This document shows positions 54,539 through 63,026 of a stretch of DNA of 64,000 bases, piece by piece. Location: assembly GCF_001431425.1 (NCBI RefSeq), contig NZ_LDJG01000014.1, positions 1 to 64,000 on the forward strand. Direction: 5' to 3'. A program made the position numbers and the translations under genes. Every line of letters starts with the position of its first letter. Position 1 is the first letter of the stretch. Under the pieces are notes generated by a model, which was given only the letters and a program-made list of their open reading frames with translations, did not search any database and had not been told where the DNA came from. The stretch is from Stenotrophomonas nitritireducens. Lineage in GTDB: Bacteria > Pseudomonadota > Gammaproteobacteria > Xanthomonadales > Xanthomonadaceae.

Positions 54539-55924
54539 TCACCCGGGTGGCAACACCTTGCCTGGATTGAGGATGCCGTCGGGGTCCAGCGCCCGCTTGA
54601 TCGCGCGCATTGTTGCCAGCGTGGCGGGGGTGAAGGCCTGCGCCATGAAGTCGCGCTTGGCCAGGCCGATGCCGTGTTCGCCGGACAGCGTGCCGCCCAG
54701 CGCGAGCGTCAGCGCGAACACCTCCGGCAGCGCCGCCTGCGCGCGCGCGTTCTCGCCGGCATCGTCCGGGTGGTAGAGGATGTTCACGTGCAGGTTGCCG
54801 TTGCCGGCATGGCCGAAGGTGACGATGGGCAGCGCGAAGCGCGCCGACAGCGCCTGCACGCCGGCCACCAGGTCGGGGATGCGCGAGACAGGCACCACCA
54901 CGTCCTCGTTGATCTTGCCCGGCGCGATGCTCTTCAGTGCCGGCGACAATGCGCGCCGCGCCGCCCACAGCTGTTCGCGCGCGCTGCCGTCCATCGCCAC
55001 GTCCAGCGCCAGCAGGCCATCGCCTTCGGCGGCCTGGGCCAGCGCATGCAGCACATTGGGCAGGGTGTCGTCGTCGCCGTCGGCGTCGATCAGCAGCATC
55101 GCGCCGGCGTCGGGCACCTGCGCGCCATTGCGGCGCAGTAGTTCCAGGCTGCGCGCATCCATGAACTCCAGCGTGGTTGGCGTGGCCGGCTGCGTCATCA
55201 CCCGCGACACCGCGGCCGCCGCGCTCTCGGCGTCGCGGTACAGCACGCGCAGCCCGGCCTGCGCGCGCGGGCGCGGCGCCAGTTTCAACGTGGCTTCGAC
55301 GATCAGCGCCAGCGTGCCCTCGCTGCCGACGAGCAGGTGGGTGAGGTCGTAGCCGGTGGCGTCCTTGGTCCACGGGCCGCCGCATTCGATGAGTTCGCCG
55401 GCGCCGGTCACCGCCACCAGCCCGAGCACGTTGTCGCGGGTGGTGCCGTACTTCACCGCGCGCGGGCCGCCGGCATTGGTGGCCAGATTGCCGCCGATGC
55501 TGCAGATCTCGAAGCTGGACGGGTCCGGCGGCCAGAACAGGCCGTGCGGCTGCAGCGCCTGCTGCAGGTCGCCGTTGAGCACGCCCGGCTCGACCACCGC
55601 GCAGCGGTCGCCGGGACGCAGCGCGAGGATGCGGTCCATGCGCGCGAACGAGAGCACGATGCCGCCGGCGGTCGGTACCGCTGCGCCGGTGGTGCCGGTG
55701 CCGGCACCGCGACCGACCAGCGGCACGCCGTGCTCGCGGCACGCGCGCACGATGGCCTGCACCTGCTCGCGGTTCTCCGGCAGTGCGACGCCCAGCGGCA
55801 GCGCGCGGCGCCAGGAGTTGTCCTGCGCATGCGCGGCGAGCGCGGCGGTGTCGGTGCGCCAGTGCGCGCCGAGCAGGTCGGAAAGCGCTCGGTCGAAAGC
55901 GGCGGGAAGATTGCGGTCCATCAC
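54539..55924 (-). CDS. FAD-linked oxidase, GlcD/D-lactate dehydrogenase-like
   Basis: 461 residues of the VAO/PCMH flavoprotein family with FAD_binding_4 plus FAD-oxidase C domains. The FAD site is seen in VPLVGRGAGTGTTGAAVPT, FEICSIGGNLATNAGGPRAVKYG and LVGSEGTLALIVEATLKL. The C-terminal part has IVTFGHAGNGNLHVN and LGGTLSGEHGIGLAKRDFM, the His pair typical of 2-hydroxyacid dehydrogenases (GlcD, Dld2/D2HGDH). Candidates are D-lactate or D-2-hydroxyglutarate dehydrogenase; the substrate cannot be fixed here. Two adjacent start ATGs (55924 and 55921). It is six bases after the TlpA-like gene and likely co-transcribed. Confidence 0.87.
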   Translation of the reverse strand: MMDRNLPAAFDRALSDLLGAHWRTDTAALAAHAQDNSWRRALPLGVALPENREQVQAIVRACREHGVPLVGRGAGTGTTGAAVPTAGGIVLSFARMDRILALRPGDRCAVVEPGVLNGDLQQALQPHGLFWPPDPSSFEICSIGGNLATNAGGPRAVKYGTTRDNVLGLVAVTGAGELIECGGPWTKDATGYDLTHLLVGSEGTLALIVEATLKLAPRPRAQAGLRVLYRDAESAAAAVSRVMTQPATPTTLEFMDARSLELLRRNGAQVPDAGAMLLIDADGDDDTLPNVLHALAQAAEGDGLLALDVAMDGSAREQLWAARRALSPALKSIAPGKINEDVVVPVSRIPDLVAGVQALSARFALPIVTFGHAGNGNLHVNILYHPDDAGENARAQAALPEVFALTLALGGTLSGEHGIGLAKRDFMAQAFTPATLATMRAIKRALDPDGILNPGKVLPPG

Positions 55925-55930
55925 CGCATT

Positions 55931-56500
55931 CTAGGGCGATGGCGCGTTGCCGGGCGGCCGGTTGCGGATCTCGTCCGGCAACAGGGCGACGATTTCTTCC
56001 ATGAAGCCGGGCAGCGCGTCTGCCGAATAGCCCACGTGGATCGAGGCGATGCGGCCCTCGTGGCCGAGCACCAGCATGCGCGGTATGGCGCGAACGCCAT
56101 AGCGTGCGGCGGTTTCGCCCTTGCCGTCGAACACGTATTCCAGATCGAGCTTGCCGTTGCGGCGGGCGAAGGCGAACACGTCCGCGCGCGGCTCGCCCCA
56201 GTTCACCGCGATCACTTCCAGCGCGTCCTTGCCCACCACTTTCTGCAGCTGCGCCAGTATCGGCAGTTCGCGCATGCAGGGCCCGCACCAGCTGGCCCAG
56301 AAGGTCAGCACCACGATCCTGCCGCGGTGCTGTTCCAGGTCGACCATCTGGCCCTGGCGGTTGTTGCCCAGCAGGGGCGGCGGGAATTCGCCAACCCGCG
56401 GCGATGCGGGGGTGTCGTCGGCGGCGTGCGAAAGCGGTGCCAGCAGCGGCAGCAGGCAGCACAACAGCAGCCCGAAGGGCTGCCGATTACGACGTTCCAT
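55931..56500 (-). CDS. TlpA/ResA-like thiol-disulfide oxidoreductase
   Basis: 189-residue periplasmic thioredoxin-fold protein. Signal peptide LLLCCLLPLLAPLSHA (about residues 11-26), then GEFPPPLLGNNRQGQMVDLEQHRGR and the redox motif Cys72-Gly-Pro-Cys75 (WASWCGPCMRELP), a central insertion with WGEPRADVFAFARRNG typical of AhpC/TSA-like TlpA proteins, and the cis-Pro RAIPRMLVL. It is probably a reductant for cytochrome c maturation or periplasmic protein thiols, but the partner is unknown. Start ATG 56500 (MERRNRQPFG). It lies just upstream of the FAD-linked oxidase. Confidence 0.88.
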   Translation of the reverse strand: MERRNRQPFGLLLCCLLPLLAPLSHAADDTPASPRVGEFPPPLLGNNRQGQMVDLEQHRGRIVVLTFWASWCGPCMRELPILAQLQKVVGKDALEVIAVNWGEPRADVFAFARRNGKLDLEYVFDGKGETAARYGVRAIPRMLVLGHEGRIASIHVGYSADALPGFMEEIVALLPDEIRNRPPGNAPSP

Positions 56501-56520
56501 GCATCTTCTCCCGGTGCGGC

Positions 56521-57066
56521 TCAGTCAGGGGCGCGGCCGCTTGCGCCTGCGGGTGATTGGATCATCCGCCAACCCAGTACCGCCAGCGCCAGCGGCAACC
56601 ATACCCAGCGCAGTTCGGACAGCACGGTCTGCAGGCCGCGCGCGCTGAAGAAGGCGTTGGCGAAGGGCGAAACGCGTATCGGCCGCCAGGGCGCGAACAG
56701 GCGCGCGTCGCTCCATGGCCACCACAGCACCACGCCGAGGCCCCCGGAGGTGAGCGCGTCGAGCAGCGGGTGCGAGAGCGCGCAGGCGAAGACGAAGGCC
56801 AGCGCCTGCCGTCTTCCTGCGTGCAGCTGCCGGTGCAGCAGGAGGGCCGATGCCGCCGGCAGGCAGGCGAACAGCAGCGAGTGGCTGGCGCCGCGATGGT
56901 CGAAGGCATCGGCGTAGGGAATGTGCAGGGCGAAGGCCAGCACGTCGGCGTCGGGCAGCATCGCGGCGGCGATGCCGGCGCCGAGCAGGCGCGTGGAAAT
57001 GCGGCCGCGCTCGCTGGCGCACCACAGCGCCAGCGGGACCGCGGCATGGGTGAAAACGCTGGGCAT
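56521..57066 (-). CDS. YdjM-like inner-membrane metal-dependent hydrolase (DUF457)
   Basis: 181 residues. The family N-terminus [16 protein letters not shown] is followed by PDADVLAFALHIPYADAFDH and RGASHSLLFACL, the HxxxH/D-rich metal-binding pattern of DUF457/YdjM proteins, FACALSHPLLDALTSGG and WWPWSDARLFAPWRPI. Four or five transmembrane helices. YdjM-type proteins are linked to the SOS response in E. coli; the enzymatic role is unproven. Start ATG 57066 overlaps the yraN stop (ATGA); the upstream TTG at 57072 is rejected. Confidence 0.85.
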   Translation of the reverse strand: MPSVFTHAAVPLALWCASERGRISTRLLGAGIAAAMLPDADVLAFALHIPYADAFDHRGASHSLLFACLPAASALLLHRQLHAGRRQALAFVFACALSHPLLDALTSGGLGVVLWWPWSDARLFAPWRPIRVSPFANAFFSARGLQTVLSELRWVWLPLALAVLGWRMIQSPAGASGRAPD

Positions 57067-57440
57067 CAGCAATCGTCGGCGCGGAAGGCGTCGCGCAGCC
57101 AGTGCAGCCGCGGCGGTTCGCCGCTGGCCTCGACCACGTCGAAGCGGCAGGGCGCCTGCGCGTGCACGGGATGGGCCGAAAGATAGAGCTGCGCGGCCAG
57201 CAGCAGGCGGCGGCGCTTGCCGGCATCGACTGAAGCGGCGCCGCCACCGAATGCGGTGTCGCGGCGGTAGCGCACTTCCACGAAGACCAGGCTGGCGGCC
57301 GCCGGGTCGAACATCACCAGATCGAGTTCGCCACCGCGGTAGCGGACGTTGCCGGCCAGCCAGCTCAGGCCTGCGTTCTCGAGGTGCCGGCGCGCGGCGG
57401 CTTCCACCGCCGCGCCGCGTGCGGCCTTGTCAGCGGCCAT
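57066..57440 (-). CDS. yraN: UPF0102 endonuclease-like protein YraN
   Basis: 124-residue protein with the restriction-endonuclease-like core: [31 protein letters not shown] (catalytic E and D) and [12 protein letters not shown], the E-x-[KR] position carrying Arg where Lys is most common. A C-terminal [20 protein letters not shown] follows the family layout. The function is unknown; the operon link with lpoA and rsmI is widespread. Start ATG 57440 ([13 protein letters not shown]) overlaps the end of lpoA by 11 bp. Confidence 0.9.
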   Translation of the reverse strand: MAADKAARGAAVEAAARRHLENAGLSWLAGNVRYRGGELDLVMFDPAAASLVFVEVRYRRDTAFGGGAASVDAGKRRRLLLAAQLYLSAHPVHAQAPCRFDVVEASGEPPRLHWLRDAFRADDC

Positions 57441-59157
57441 CACCGATCGGCACCGGCTGGCCACCGCTGAAGGTGGACCACGCCGGCGTGCGCAGCACAT
57501 TGCCGAAGCCGTCCAGGTGCAGGGTGCCGGTGGCGCCGGCCAGGCCGCCCTGGGTGCTGTTGGCGAGCTTTTCCAGGTAGGCGGAGATCTTCCAGGCATC
57601 GAAGCCGAAGGCGAACAGGCGCGCGGCGGCACCGCGTGCGGTCGGCAGGGTGGTGGCCAGTTCGCCGGCCGCCGGCAGGCCCGGGGCGCCGCGCACGCTC
57701 CACGTTTCGCTGGGGAAGGCGATGCCGTCCAGCGCCATGTCCTCGTCGGCCTTGCCAGTACCGGAGGCCAGCTGCGAGGTGCCCACGCGCGTGGCGCCGC
57801 CCATTCCCGCCAGCGCCAGCTGCGGCGCCAGCACGCGCGCCTGCGAACCCTTGACCGCCAGGAACACCGCGTCGACCGTGCCGGCCTGGCGCAGGCGCGC
57901 GCTCACGTCGCCCGGGGCGTCGCCGACGCTGAGGCTGGCGGCGACCTTGCCGCCACGCTCGGCGAAACGCTCGCGGAAGGCCGCGGTGGCACGGCGGCCG
58001 GTGTCGTCGTTGCTGCCGATCACCAGCACGTTGCCGCGCTCGCGGGCCAGCAGGTATTCGGCGGCCATGATGCCGTCGTCCTCCGGCGCCAGCGAGAAAC
58101 CGGCGCTGCCGGCCGGCGGAGTGTCCTTGCCGCGGTTGAGCGCGAGCAGCGGTACCTGCAGCGGATCGCGGCCGAACAGCGCATCCACTTCATCGCGGCC
58201 CAGCGGGCCGACCACAAAATCCGCGCCGCTTGCCACGGCCTTGTCGTAGGCGGCGATGGCGCCGGCCGGGGTGCCGCGGGTATCGATGAAATCGACCTGC
58301 GGGCGGCGGCGGTACTCGGCGTAGTAGCCGGCGAGCAGGCCGTCGCGCACGGGCGCGGCGGCGGTGGCCAGGTTGCCCGACAAGGGCAGTAGCACCGCCA
58401 TCTTCACCGGCGGCCGGTAACCGTCCGCCTCGGCTGGCGGACGCTTGCCGGTGTCCAGCTGCCAGGCGGCATCGCGGTCGAACGGACGCGGCAGCGGCAG
58501 GCCCCGGCCGATCAGGGCGCGGCCCGCATGGTTGTAGAGCGGGTCGCCGGCCGGCAGGGCGGCACTGCGGCTGGCGAGGCTGGCATCGTCCAGCCCCGCC
58601 AGCAGGCGGGTGATGGCGCGCTGGTTGTCGGTGCGGGCGCTGCCGGACAGCAGCACGCCGGCGCGGGCGCGGGCGCCGGCCGCGGCGAAGGCGTCGCCCG
58701 TGGCTTCCAGCGCCTGGCCGCGGGCCAGGTGCCAGCGGGCCTGCTGGGCGGCGGTGAGCTGGTCGGGCGGCTGCGTGCCCAATGCCTGCAGCACGGCGGC
58801 CGGCTGCTTGTCGGCCAGCGCCAGTTCCGCGCCCAGCAGCGCATGGCGCTGGCGGCTGGCGCCGGCCAGCTGGCGTGCCTGCACCTGCGGCAGCAGCATG
58901 CGCGCGCGGGCATCGTCGCCGGCCTCGTGCCAGGCGAAGGCGGCGTCGGCCAGCAACTGCGATTTCGCCGCGCCGCGCGCCAGCGCGGCCTCGGCCTCCA
59001 GCTGCTGCGCGGCTTCGCGCGGCTTGCCCTGTTCGAGCAGGGCGATGGCGGCCTGCTGCGCCGGCGACGTGGTCGGCGCCATGCCGGTGGTGGCGCAGCC
59101 GGCGAACAGCAGGAGCGACAGTGACAGGGCAGTGATCCGTGCGGCGGGCTTGTTCAT
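57430..59157 (-). CDS. lpoA: Penicillin-binding protein activator LpoA (LppC family)
   Basis: Outer-membrane lipoprotein that activates PBP1A for peptidoglycan synthesis. The protein has 575 residues. Lipobox LLLFAGC (Cys21), an N-terminal TPR-like helical domain (about 30-230, Ala-rich), and a C-terminal type-I periplasmic-binding-fold domain starting [33 protein letters not shown], continuing [16 protein letters not shown] and [23 protein letters not shown], ending with SETWSVRG. Start ATG 59157 ([13 protein letters not shown]). It is divergent from rsmI, the typical arrangement with yraN behind it. Confidence 0.94.
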   Translation of the reverse strand: MNKPAARITALSLSLLLFAGCATTGMAPTTSPAQQAAIALLEQGKPREAAQQLEAEAALARGAAKSQLLADAAFAWHEAGDDARARMLLPQVQARQLAGASRQRHALLGAELALADKQPAAVLQALGTQPPDQLTAAQQARWHLARGQALEATGDAFAAAGARARAGVLLSGSARTDNQRAITRLLAGLDDASLASRSAALPAGDPLYNHAGRALIGRGLPLPRPFDRDAAWQLDTGKRPPAEADGYRPPVKMAVLLPLSGNLATAAAPVRDGLLAGYYAEYRRRPQVDFIDTRGTPAGAIAAYDKAVASGADFVVGPLGRDEVDALFGRDPLQVPLLALNRGKDTPPAGSAGFSLAPEDDGIMAAEYLLARERGNVLVIGSNDDTGRRATAAFRERFAERGGKVAASLSVGDAPGDVSARLRQAGTVDAVFLAVKGSQARVLAPQLALAGMGGATRVGTSQLASGTGKADEDMALDGIAFPSETWSVRGAPGLPAAGELATTLPTARGAAARLFAFGFDAWKISAYLEKLANSTQGGLAGATGTLHLDGFGNVLRTPAWSTFSGGQPVPIGDGR

Positions 59158-59223
59158 TCGGGATCCGTTCAACGGCGCGCGGCGGCGCCGGGTGGGGGAC
59201 ACGGTAGGATTCTAACCTTGCCC

Positions 59224-60063
59224 ATGGAAAAGCCGATGATGCCCGCCGCCTCCGCCACCCTGTACGTTGTCGCCACGCCGATCGGCAATCTGGCCGACCT
59301 GAGCCCGCGCGCGCAGGAGGTGCTGCGTTCGGTGGCGGCGATCTGCGCCGAGGACACGCGCCACACCGGCCAGCTGCTGTCGCACTTCGGCATCAGCCGG
59401 CCGCTGGTCGCCCTGCACGACCACAACGAGGAGGCGATGGCGCAGCGCGTGGTGGCGCGGCTGCTGGGCGGCGAATCGATGGCGGTGGTGAGCGATGCCG
59501 GCACGCCGCTGGTCAGCGACCCCGGTTTCCGGCTGGTGCGCGCCGCGCGTGCGGCCGGGGTGAAGGTGAGTCCGGTGCCCGGCGCCTGCGCGGCGATCGC
59601 GGCGTTGAGCGTGGCCGGCCTGCCCAGCGACCGTTTCGTGTTCGAGGGCTTCCTGCCGGCCAAGGGCGCGGCTCGGCGCGAGCGCCTGCAGCGGCTGGCC
59701 GGCGAGACCGGCACCCTGGTGTTCTACGAATCCTCGCACCGCATCGCCGAATCGCTGGCGGACATGGCCGCGGCCTTCGGCGCCTCGCGTCCGGCGGTGG
59801 TCGCGCGCGAACTGACCAAGCTGTTCGAGACCGTGCTCGACGGCAGCCTGGAGCAGCTGCTTGCCGCCGTGCAGGCCGACGACAACCAGCGCAAGGGCGA
59901 GTTCGTGGTGATGGTGCAGGGCGCCGCCGACGACGAGGAGGCGAAGATCGCCGAAGGCCGCCGGCTCTACGCCAGGCTCAACGAACACCTGCCGCCATCC
60001 ACCGCCGCCAAGCTCGCGGCCGAACTCAGCGGTGCGCCGCGCAAGGCGTTGTACGGGCAATGA
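59224..60063 (+). CDS. rsmI: 16S rRNA C1402 ribose 2'-O-methyltransferase RsmI
   Basis: SAM-dependent methyltransferase of the tetrapyrrole-methylase superfamily acting on 16S rRNA C1402. The protein has 279 residues. Motifs: LYVVATPIGNLADLSPRAQEVL, AICAEDTRHTGQLLSHFGI, MAVVSDAGTPLVSDPGFRLV, PGACAAIAALSVAGLP, FEGFLPAKGAARRERLQRL and YESSHRIAESL. It ends with PPSTAAKLAAELSGAPRKALYG. Start ATG 59224 (MEKPMMPAAS) or the ATG four codons later. Divergent from lpoA. Confidence 0.97.
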   Translation: MEKPMMPAASATLYVVATPIGNLADLSPRAQEVLRSVAAICAEDTRHTGQLLSHFGISRPLVALHDHNEEAMAQRVVARLLGGESMAVVSDAGTPLVSDPGFRLVRAARAAGVKVSPVPGACAAIAALSVAGLPSDRFVFEGFLPAKGAARRERLQRLAGETGTLVFYESSHRIAESLADMAAAFGASRPAVVARELTKLFETVLDGSLEQLLAAVQADDNQRKGEFVVMVQGAADDEEAKIAEGRRLYARLNEHLPPSTAAKLAAELSGAPRKALYGQ

Positions 60064-60186
60064 CCGCTGCCGGGCCGGCAGCGGCGAGGTGATGCATCAT
60101 TGGAGCTTCGATGGGCGGCGGCGGACGCCCGCGCCGTTCGGGGCAGGTCTGCAGTACGACGTTGCATGACGGCATGGGGAGAGGGG

Positions 60187-61056
60187 ATGCGCCTGTGGAT
60201 ACGCGTGGTATCGCTAGGTGTGCTGGCAGCGCTTGCCGGATGCGTGATGCGCTACAAGGAGGAATACCTTGTCCGCCCCATGCCGGCGCCGGCGCCATCG
60301 CTTGAGGCGCTGAAAGACGGTTTTCCCGTGTTTACGTTCTCGGAGGCGCGGATTCCCGTCGCCGATGGCGCGGAACTGTATTCCCTGCGCCTGCTGCGCC
60401 CGGATGCGAAGGCGACGGTGCTGTACTTCGGCGGCAATGGCTACCGGATAGGGGCGAACGCGCGTTTCAGCGCGGCGGTGTATGCGGACCTGCCGGTCAA
60501 CCTGGTGCTGGTCGACCATCGCGGCTATGGCGCGAGCACTGGAGCGCCGCGCATGGAAGCGCTGATGGACGATGCGCTGGCGGTTTACGACGACCTGCGC
60601 GCGGACAAGGCGTTGGCGGGCGTGCCATTGATCGTGCATGGGCAATCCATGGGAAGCTTCATGGCCGGTCATGTCGCCGCGCAGCGTCGGCTGGATGGCG
60701 TGGTGCTCGAAAGCTCGGCGACCACGACGGAGGCATGGGTGGCTTACCAGCGCTCGCTGCGCCCATTCTGGCAACGGCTGCTGGTGCGCAAGGTGGAGGT
60801 CGATGGCCCGCTGGCAGGACGCGGCAACCTTGCCGTCGCGCGTGGGCTCGATGAGCCGGTGCTGTATGTGGTGGGGGCGGAGGATCGGACTACGCCGCCG
60901 GCATTTTCGCGGGAGATGTACGAGGCCACGCCGTTGCCGGTCGATCGCAGGCAGTTGCTGGTGGTGCCGGAGCGGGGTCACAACGACGCGACCCGCTCGG
61001 ATGCTTTCCGCCAGGCCATGTCGGCGTTCATCGCGCGGATCGTTGCCGAGGGCTGA
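60187..61056 (+). CDS. Alpha/beta hydrolase, predicted lipoprotein
   Basis: 289 residues. Signal peptide with lipobox LAALAGC (Cys19). Alpha/beta-hydrolase fold: oxyanion-loop strand TVLYFGGNGYRIGAN, LVLVDHRGYGASTG, the nucleophile elbow GQSMG (Ser154), acid Asp233 (GAEDRTTPP) and catalytic His265 (ERGHNDATR). It resembles the YfhR/BEM46-like peptidase-hydrolase group; the substrate is not known. Start ATG 60187 with GAGAGGGG at 2-6-nt spacing is preferred; in-frame ATGs at 60100 and 60166 would bury the signal peptide. It lies between rsmI and rnpB. Confidence 0.83.
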   Translation: MRLWIRVVSLGVLAALAGCVMRYKEEYLVRPMPAPAPSLEALKDGFPVFTFSEARIPVADGAELYSLRLLRPDAKATVLYFGGNGYRIGANARFSAAVYADLPVNLVLVDHRGYGASTGAPRMEALMDDALAVYDDLRADKALAGVPLIVHGQSMGSFMAGHVAAQRRLDGVVLESSATTTEAWVAYQRSLRPFWQRLLVRKVEVDGPLAGRGNLAVARGLDEPVLYVVGAEDRTTPPAFSREMYEATPLPVDRRQLLVVPERGHNDATRSDAFRQAMSAFIARIVAEG

Positions 61057-61117
61057 ACGCGCCGGCTGGTGTCGGCTTGAATGCAGGGATTGCTTCGACG
61101 CTGGAAGGGCAACGTGC

Positions 61118-61123
61118 GACAAT
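61118..61123 (+). promoter_or_regulatory. Candidate -10 box of rnpB
   Basis: GACAAT with a GCGCGCG discriminator, ending 7 bases before the predicted 5' end of the RNase P RNA, exactly where a -10 should be. TTCGAC at 61094-61099 is a possible weak -35 (18 bp). Confidence 0.55.
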
Positions 61124-61130
61124 GCGCGCG

Positions 61131-61484
61131 GCGGAGTCGGCCGGACAGTCGCGTCGTTCCTTCGGGAGCGCCGAGGAAAGTCCGGGCTCCACAGGGCAAG
61201 GTGCCAGGTAACGCCTGGGCGGCGCGAGCCGACGGAAAGTGCAACAGAAAGATACCGCCTACGTCTCCTCCGGGAGGCCGGTAAGGGTGAAATGGTGCGG
61301 TAAGAGCGCACCGCGAGTCCGGCAACGGACCGGCACGGCAAACCCCACCTGGAGCAAGACCAAATAGGGACCTAATGGCGTGGCCCGCGTCGGGTCCGGG
61401 TAGGTTGCTCGAGCGTCACGGTGACGTGGCGCCTAGAAGAATGACTGTCCACGACAGAACCCGGCTTACAGGCCGGCTCCGCCG
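61131..61484 (+). ncRNA. rnpB: RNase P RNA, bacterial type A
   Basis: Catalytic RNA for tRNA 5' processing. Ends pair as P1: GCGGAGTCGGCC at the 5' end with GGCCGGCTCCGC at the 3' end (one G-U). The conserved core is clear: GAGGAAAGTCCGGGCTCCAC, CAGGGCAAGGTGCCAGGTAA, AACAGAAAGATACCGCC, GGTAAGGGTGAAATGGTG, GTAAGAGCGCACCGCG, AAACCCCACCTGGAGCAAGA, CCAAATAGGG and AGAAGAATGACTGTCCACGA followed by CAGAACCCGGCTTACA. The length of about 354 nt is usual for type A RNA. It follows the hydrolase gene on the same strand. Confidence 0.97.
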
Positions 61485-61554
61485 CTTTTCCCGCCCTGCA
61501 GTCGGGAAAAGCCCCAATGTTTTGTACCGCGGAGGCGGTACAAAACATTGGGGC
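61485..61554 (+). terminator. Two contiguous hairpins after rnpB, including a 20-bp perfect one
   Basis: Hairpin 1: CTTTTCCCG (61485-61493) and CGGGAAAAG (61503-61511). Hairpin 2: arms of 20 bp, 61511-61530 and 61535-61554, perfectly complementary with loop GGAG, beginning GCCCCAATGTTTTG. The base G61511 is shared. There is no T-run after hairpin 2. They probably define the 3' processing or termination site of rnpB; the second is unusually long and might be a palindromic mobile remnant. Confidence 0.5.
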
Positions 61555-61594
61555 CCGGGCCTCTTGCCTTCCAGAACCCCGCGCCTGTCGGCGC

Positions 61595-61633
61595 GCCCCC
61601 TTTACTAAAGGGGGCTGTTACTAAAGGGGGCTG
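61595..61633. repeat. Hairpin and two-copy 16-bp tandem repeat downstream of tetA
   Basis: TTACTAAAGGGGGCTG occurs twice head to tail (61602-61617, 61618-61633). The first copy plus upstream GCCCCCTT forms a hairpin (61595-61602 with 61608-61615). It lies 70 bp after the tetA stop and could act as its terminator on the minus strand, although no clear T-run follows. Confidence 0.55.
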
Positions 61634-61703
61634 TTCTCCAAGTGGATGGCGTGGCTCGCTTCGCGTCGCGCTTTGGGATGAGGGCCGCTTTTTCGGGCTT
61701 GCC

Positions 61704-62948
61704 TCAAGGTGCCTGCTGTTTTTCTGCGTTGCTTTGCGCGGTGCCGGGAAGGGCAGGCTCGACGGTTGACGATGTCTCCCTTTGCCTGCGGCCGAACAGC
61801 AGTGGCAGGACCAGCAGGTTGGTGGCGGCGCCCACCGCCCAGACCAGTCCGGGCCAGAGGCCCTGGCCCAGGGCGTAGAGGGTGGTCACCAGCAGTGGGC
61901 CGGCGATGCCGATCAGGCTGGTGATGCTGGTCAGGGTGCCCTGCAGTTCGCCCTGCCGGTGGTCGTCGATGCGGCGGGTGAGCAGCGACTGCAGGGCCGG
62001 GGCGGCAAGGCCGCCGGCGGCGAACAGGGGCAGCAGCAGGAAGGGCTCCCAGCCGGAAACGGCGATGGACAGCAACAGCAGGCCCAGCGAGTCGCCGGCC
62101 AGGCCGAGCAGCAGAGCGCGGCGTTCGCCCAGGCGCGATACCAGCGGCGCGATCGCGAACGCCTGGGTCAGGGCGTGGCACAGGCCGTAGCCGGCCAGCG
62201 ACAGGCCGGCCACCCACATGCTCCAACCGAAGCGGTCCTGGCCGTACAGGATCCACAGGGTTGCCGGCCATTGCCCGACCAGGGTGACGATGGCGTATAC
62301 CCCCACCAGTGGCAGCAGGCCGGGCCGTCCCTGCAGGCGATGCAGGGCAGCGAAGGCGTTCAGGCTGACCTTGCGGCGCTCGGGGTGCGGCGCCGGGCGC
62401 GATTCGGGCAGCAGCCGCCAGGTCAGCAGCAGGTTGAGGCCGTTGAGCACCGCGGCGAGCATGAACGGTGCGCGCAGCAGCCATTCGCCGAGCAGGCCGC
62501 CCAGCACCGGGCCGGCGATGAAACCGATGCCGATGGCCGCGCCCATCTGTCCGAACCGCGCCGCGCGCTGGTCTTCGGGCGTGATGTCGGTGAGATAGGC
62601 GGCGGCCACCGCCATGTTGGCGCCGGTGACGCCGGCCAGGGCCCGGCCGAGATACAGCCAGGGCAGGGTCGGGGCGAAGGCCATCAGCAGGTAGTCCAAT
62701 GCCGCGCCCGCGAGCGAGACCAGCAGTACGCGGCGTCGGCCCAGGCGGTCGCTCAGTGCCCCCAGGACCGGCGCGCACAGGAACTGCATCAAGGCGTACA
62801 CCGACAGCAGCGCGCCGTAATGGAAGCTGTTGGCGGTGCGATCGCCGGTCATGCTCTGCAGCAGGCCCGGCAGGATGGGCATGATCAGGCCGAAGCCGAT
62901 GGTGTCGATCAGCAGGATCGCGAGCAGGACGAACAGCGGTTTGCGCAT
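61704..62948 (-). CDS. TetA-type MFS drug efflux transporter
   Basis: 414-residue, 12-helix drug/H+ antiporter of the DHA1 family. Very TetA-like: the N-terminus MRKPLFVLLAILLIDTIGFG followed by LIMPILPGLL, Asp in helix 1, motif A GALSDRLGRRRVLLVSLAG between helices 2 and 3, AGVTGANMAVAAAYLTDITP, and FGQMGAAIGIGFIAGPVLGG. It is divergent from a TetR-type regulator with two tet-like operators between them, so tetracycline-class or related substrates are likely but unproven. Start ATG 62948. Host-like GC content argues for long residence in the genome. Confidence 0.88.
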   Translation of the reverse strand: MRKPLFVLLAILLIDTIGFGLIMPILPGLLQSMTGDRTANSFHYGALLSVYALMQFLCAPVLGALSDRLGRRRVLLVSLAGAALDYLLMAFAPTLPWLYLGRALAGVTGANMAVAAAYLTDITPEDQRAARFGQMGAAIGIGFIAGPVLGGLLGEWLLRAPFMLAAVLNGLNLLLTWRLLPESRPAPHPERRKVSLNAFAALHRLQGRPGLLPLVGVYAIVTLVGQWPATLWILYGQDRFGWSMWVAGLSLAGYGLCHALTQAFAIAPLVSRLGERRALLLGLAGDSLGLLLLSIAVSGWEPFLLLPLFAAGGLAAPALQSLLTRRIDDHRQGELQGTLTSITSLIGIAGPLLVTTLYALGQGLWPGLVWAVGAATNLLVLPLLFGRRQRETSSTVEPALPGTAQSNAEKQQAP

Positions 62949-62967
62949 GTGGGCGTCTTGTAGGAAA

Positions 62968-62986
62968 TCCCTATCGGCGATAGGGT
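62968..62986. promoter_or_regulatory. tet-type operator O1
   Basis: TCCCTATCGGCGATAGGGT: a perfect palindrome CCCTATCG-G-CGATAGGG. It shares the CCTATC/GATAGG half-sites of the classic tet operators. It lies 19 bp upstream of the tetA ATG. Confidence 0.85.
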
Positions 62987-63006
62987 GGGGTGGATTGTTC
63001 CACATT

Positions 63007-63023
63007 TCCCTATCGGTGATAAG
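63007..63023. promoter_or_regulatory. tet-type operator O2
   Basis: TCCCTATCGGTGATAAG: the left half equals O1, the right half is GATAAG. It sits 38 bp from O1 and directly before the TTG start of tetR, so TetR would repress both genes. Confidence 0.8.
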
Positions 63024-63026
63024 TCG

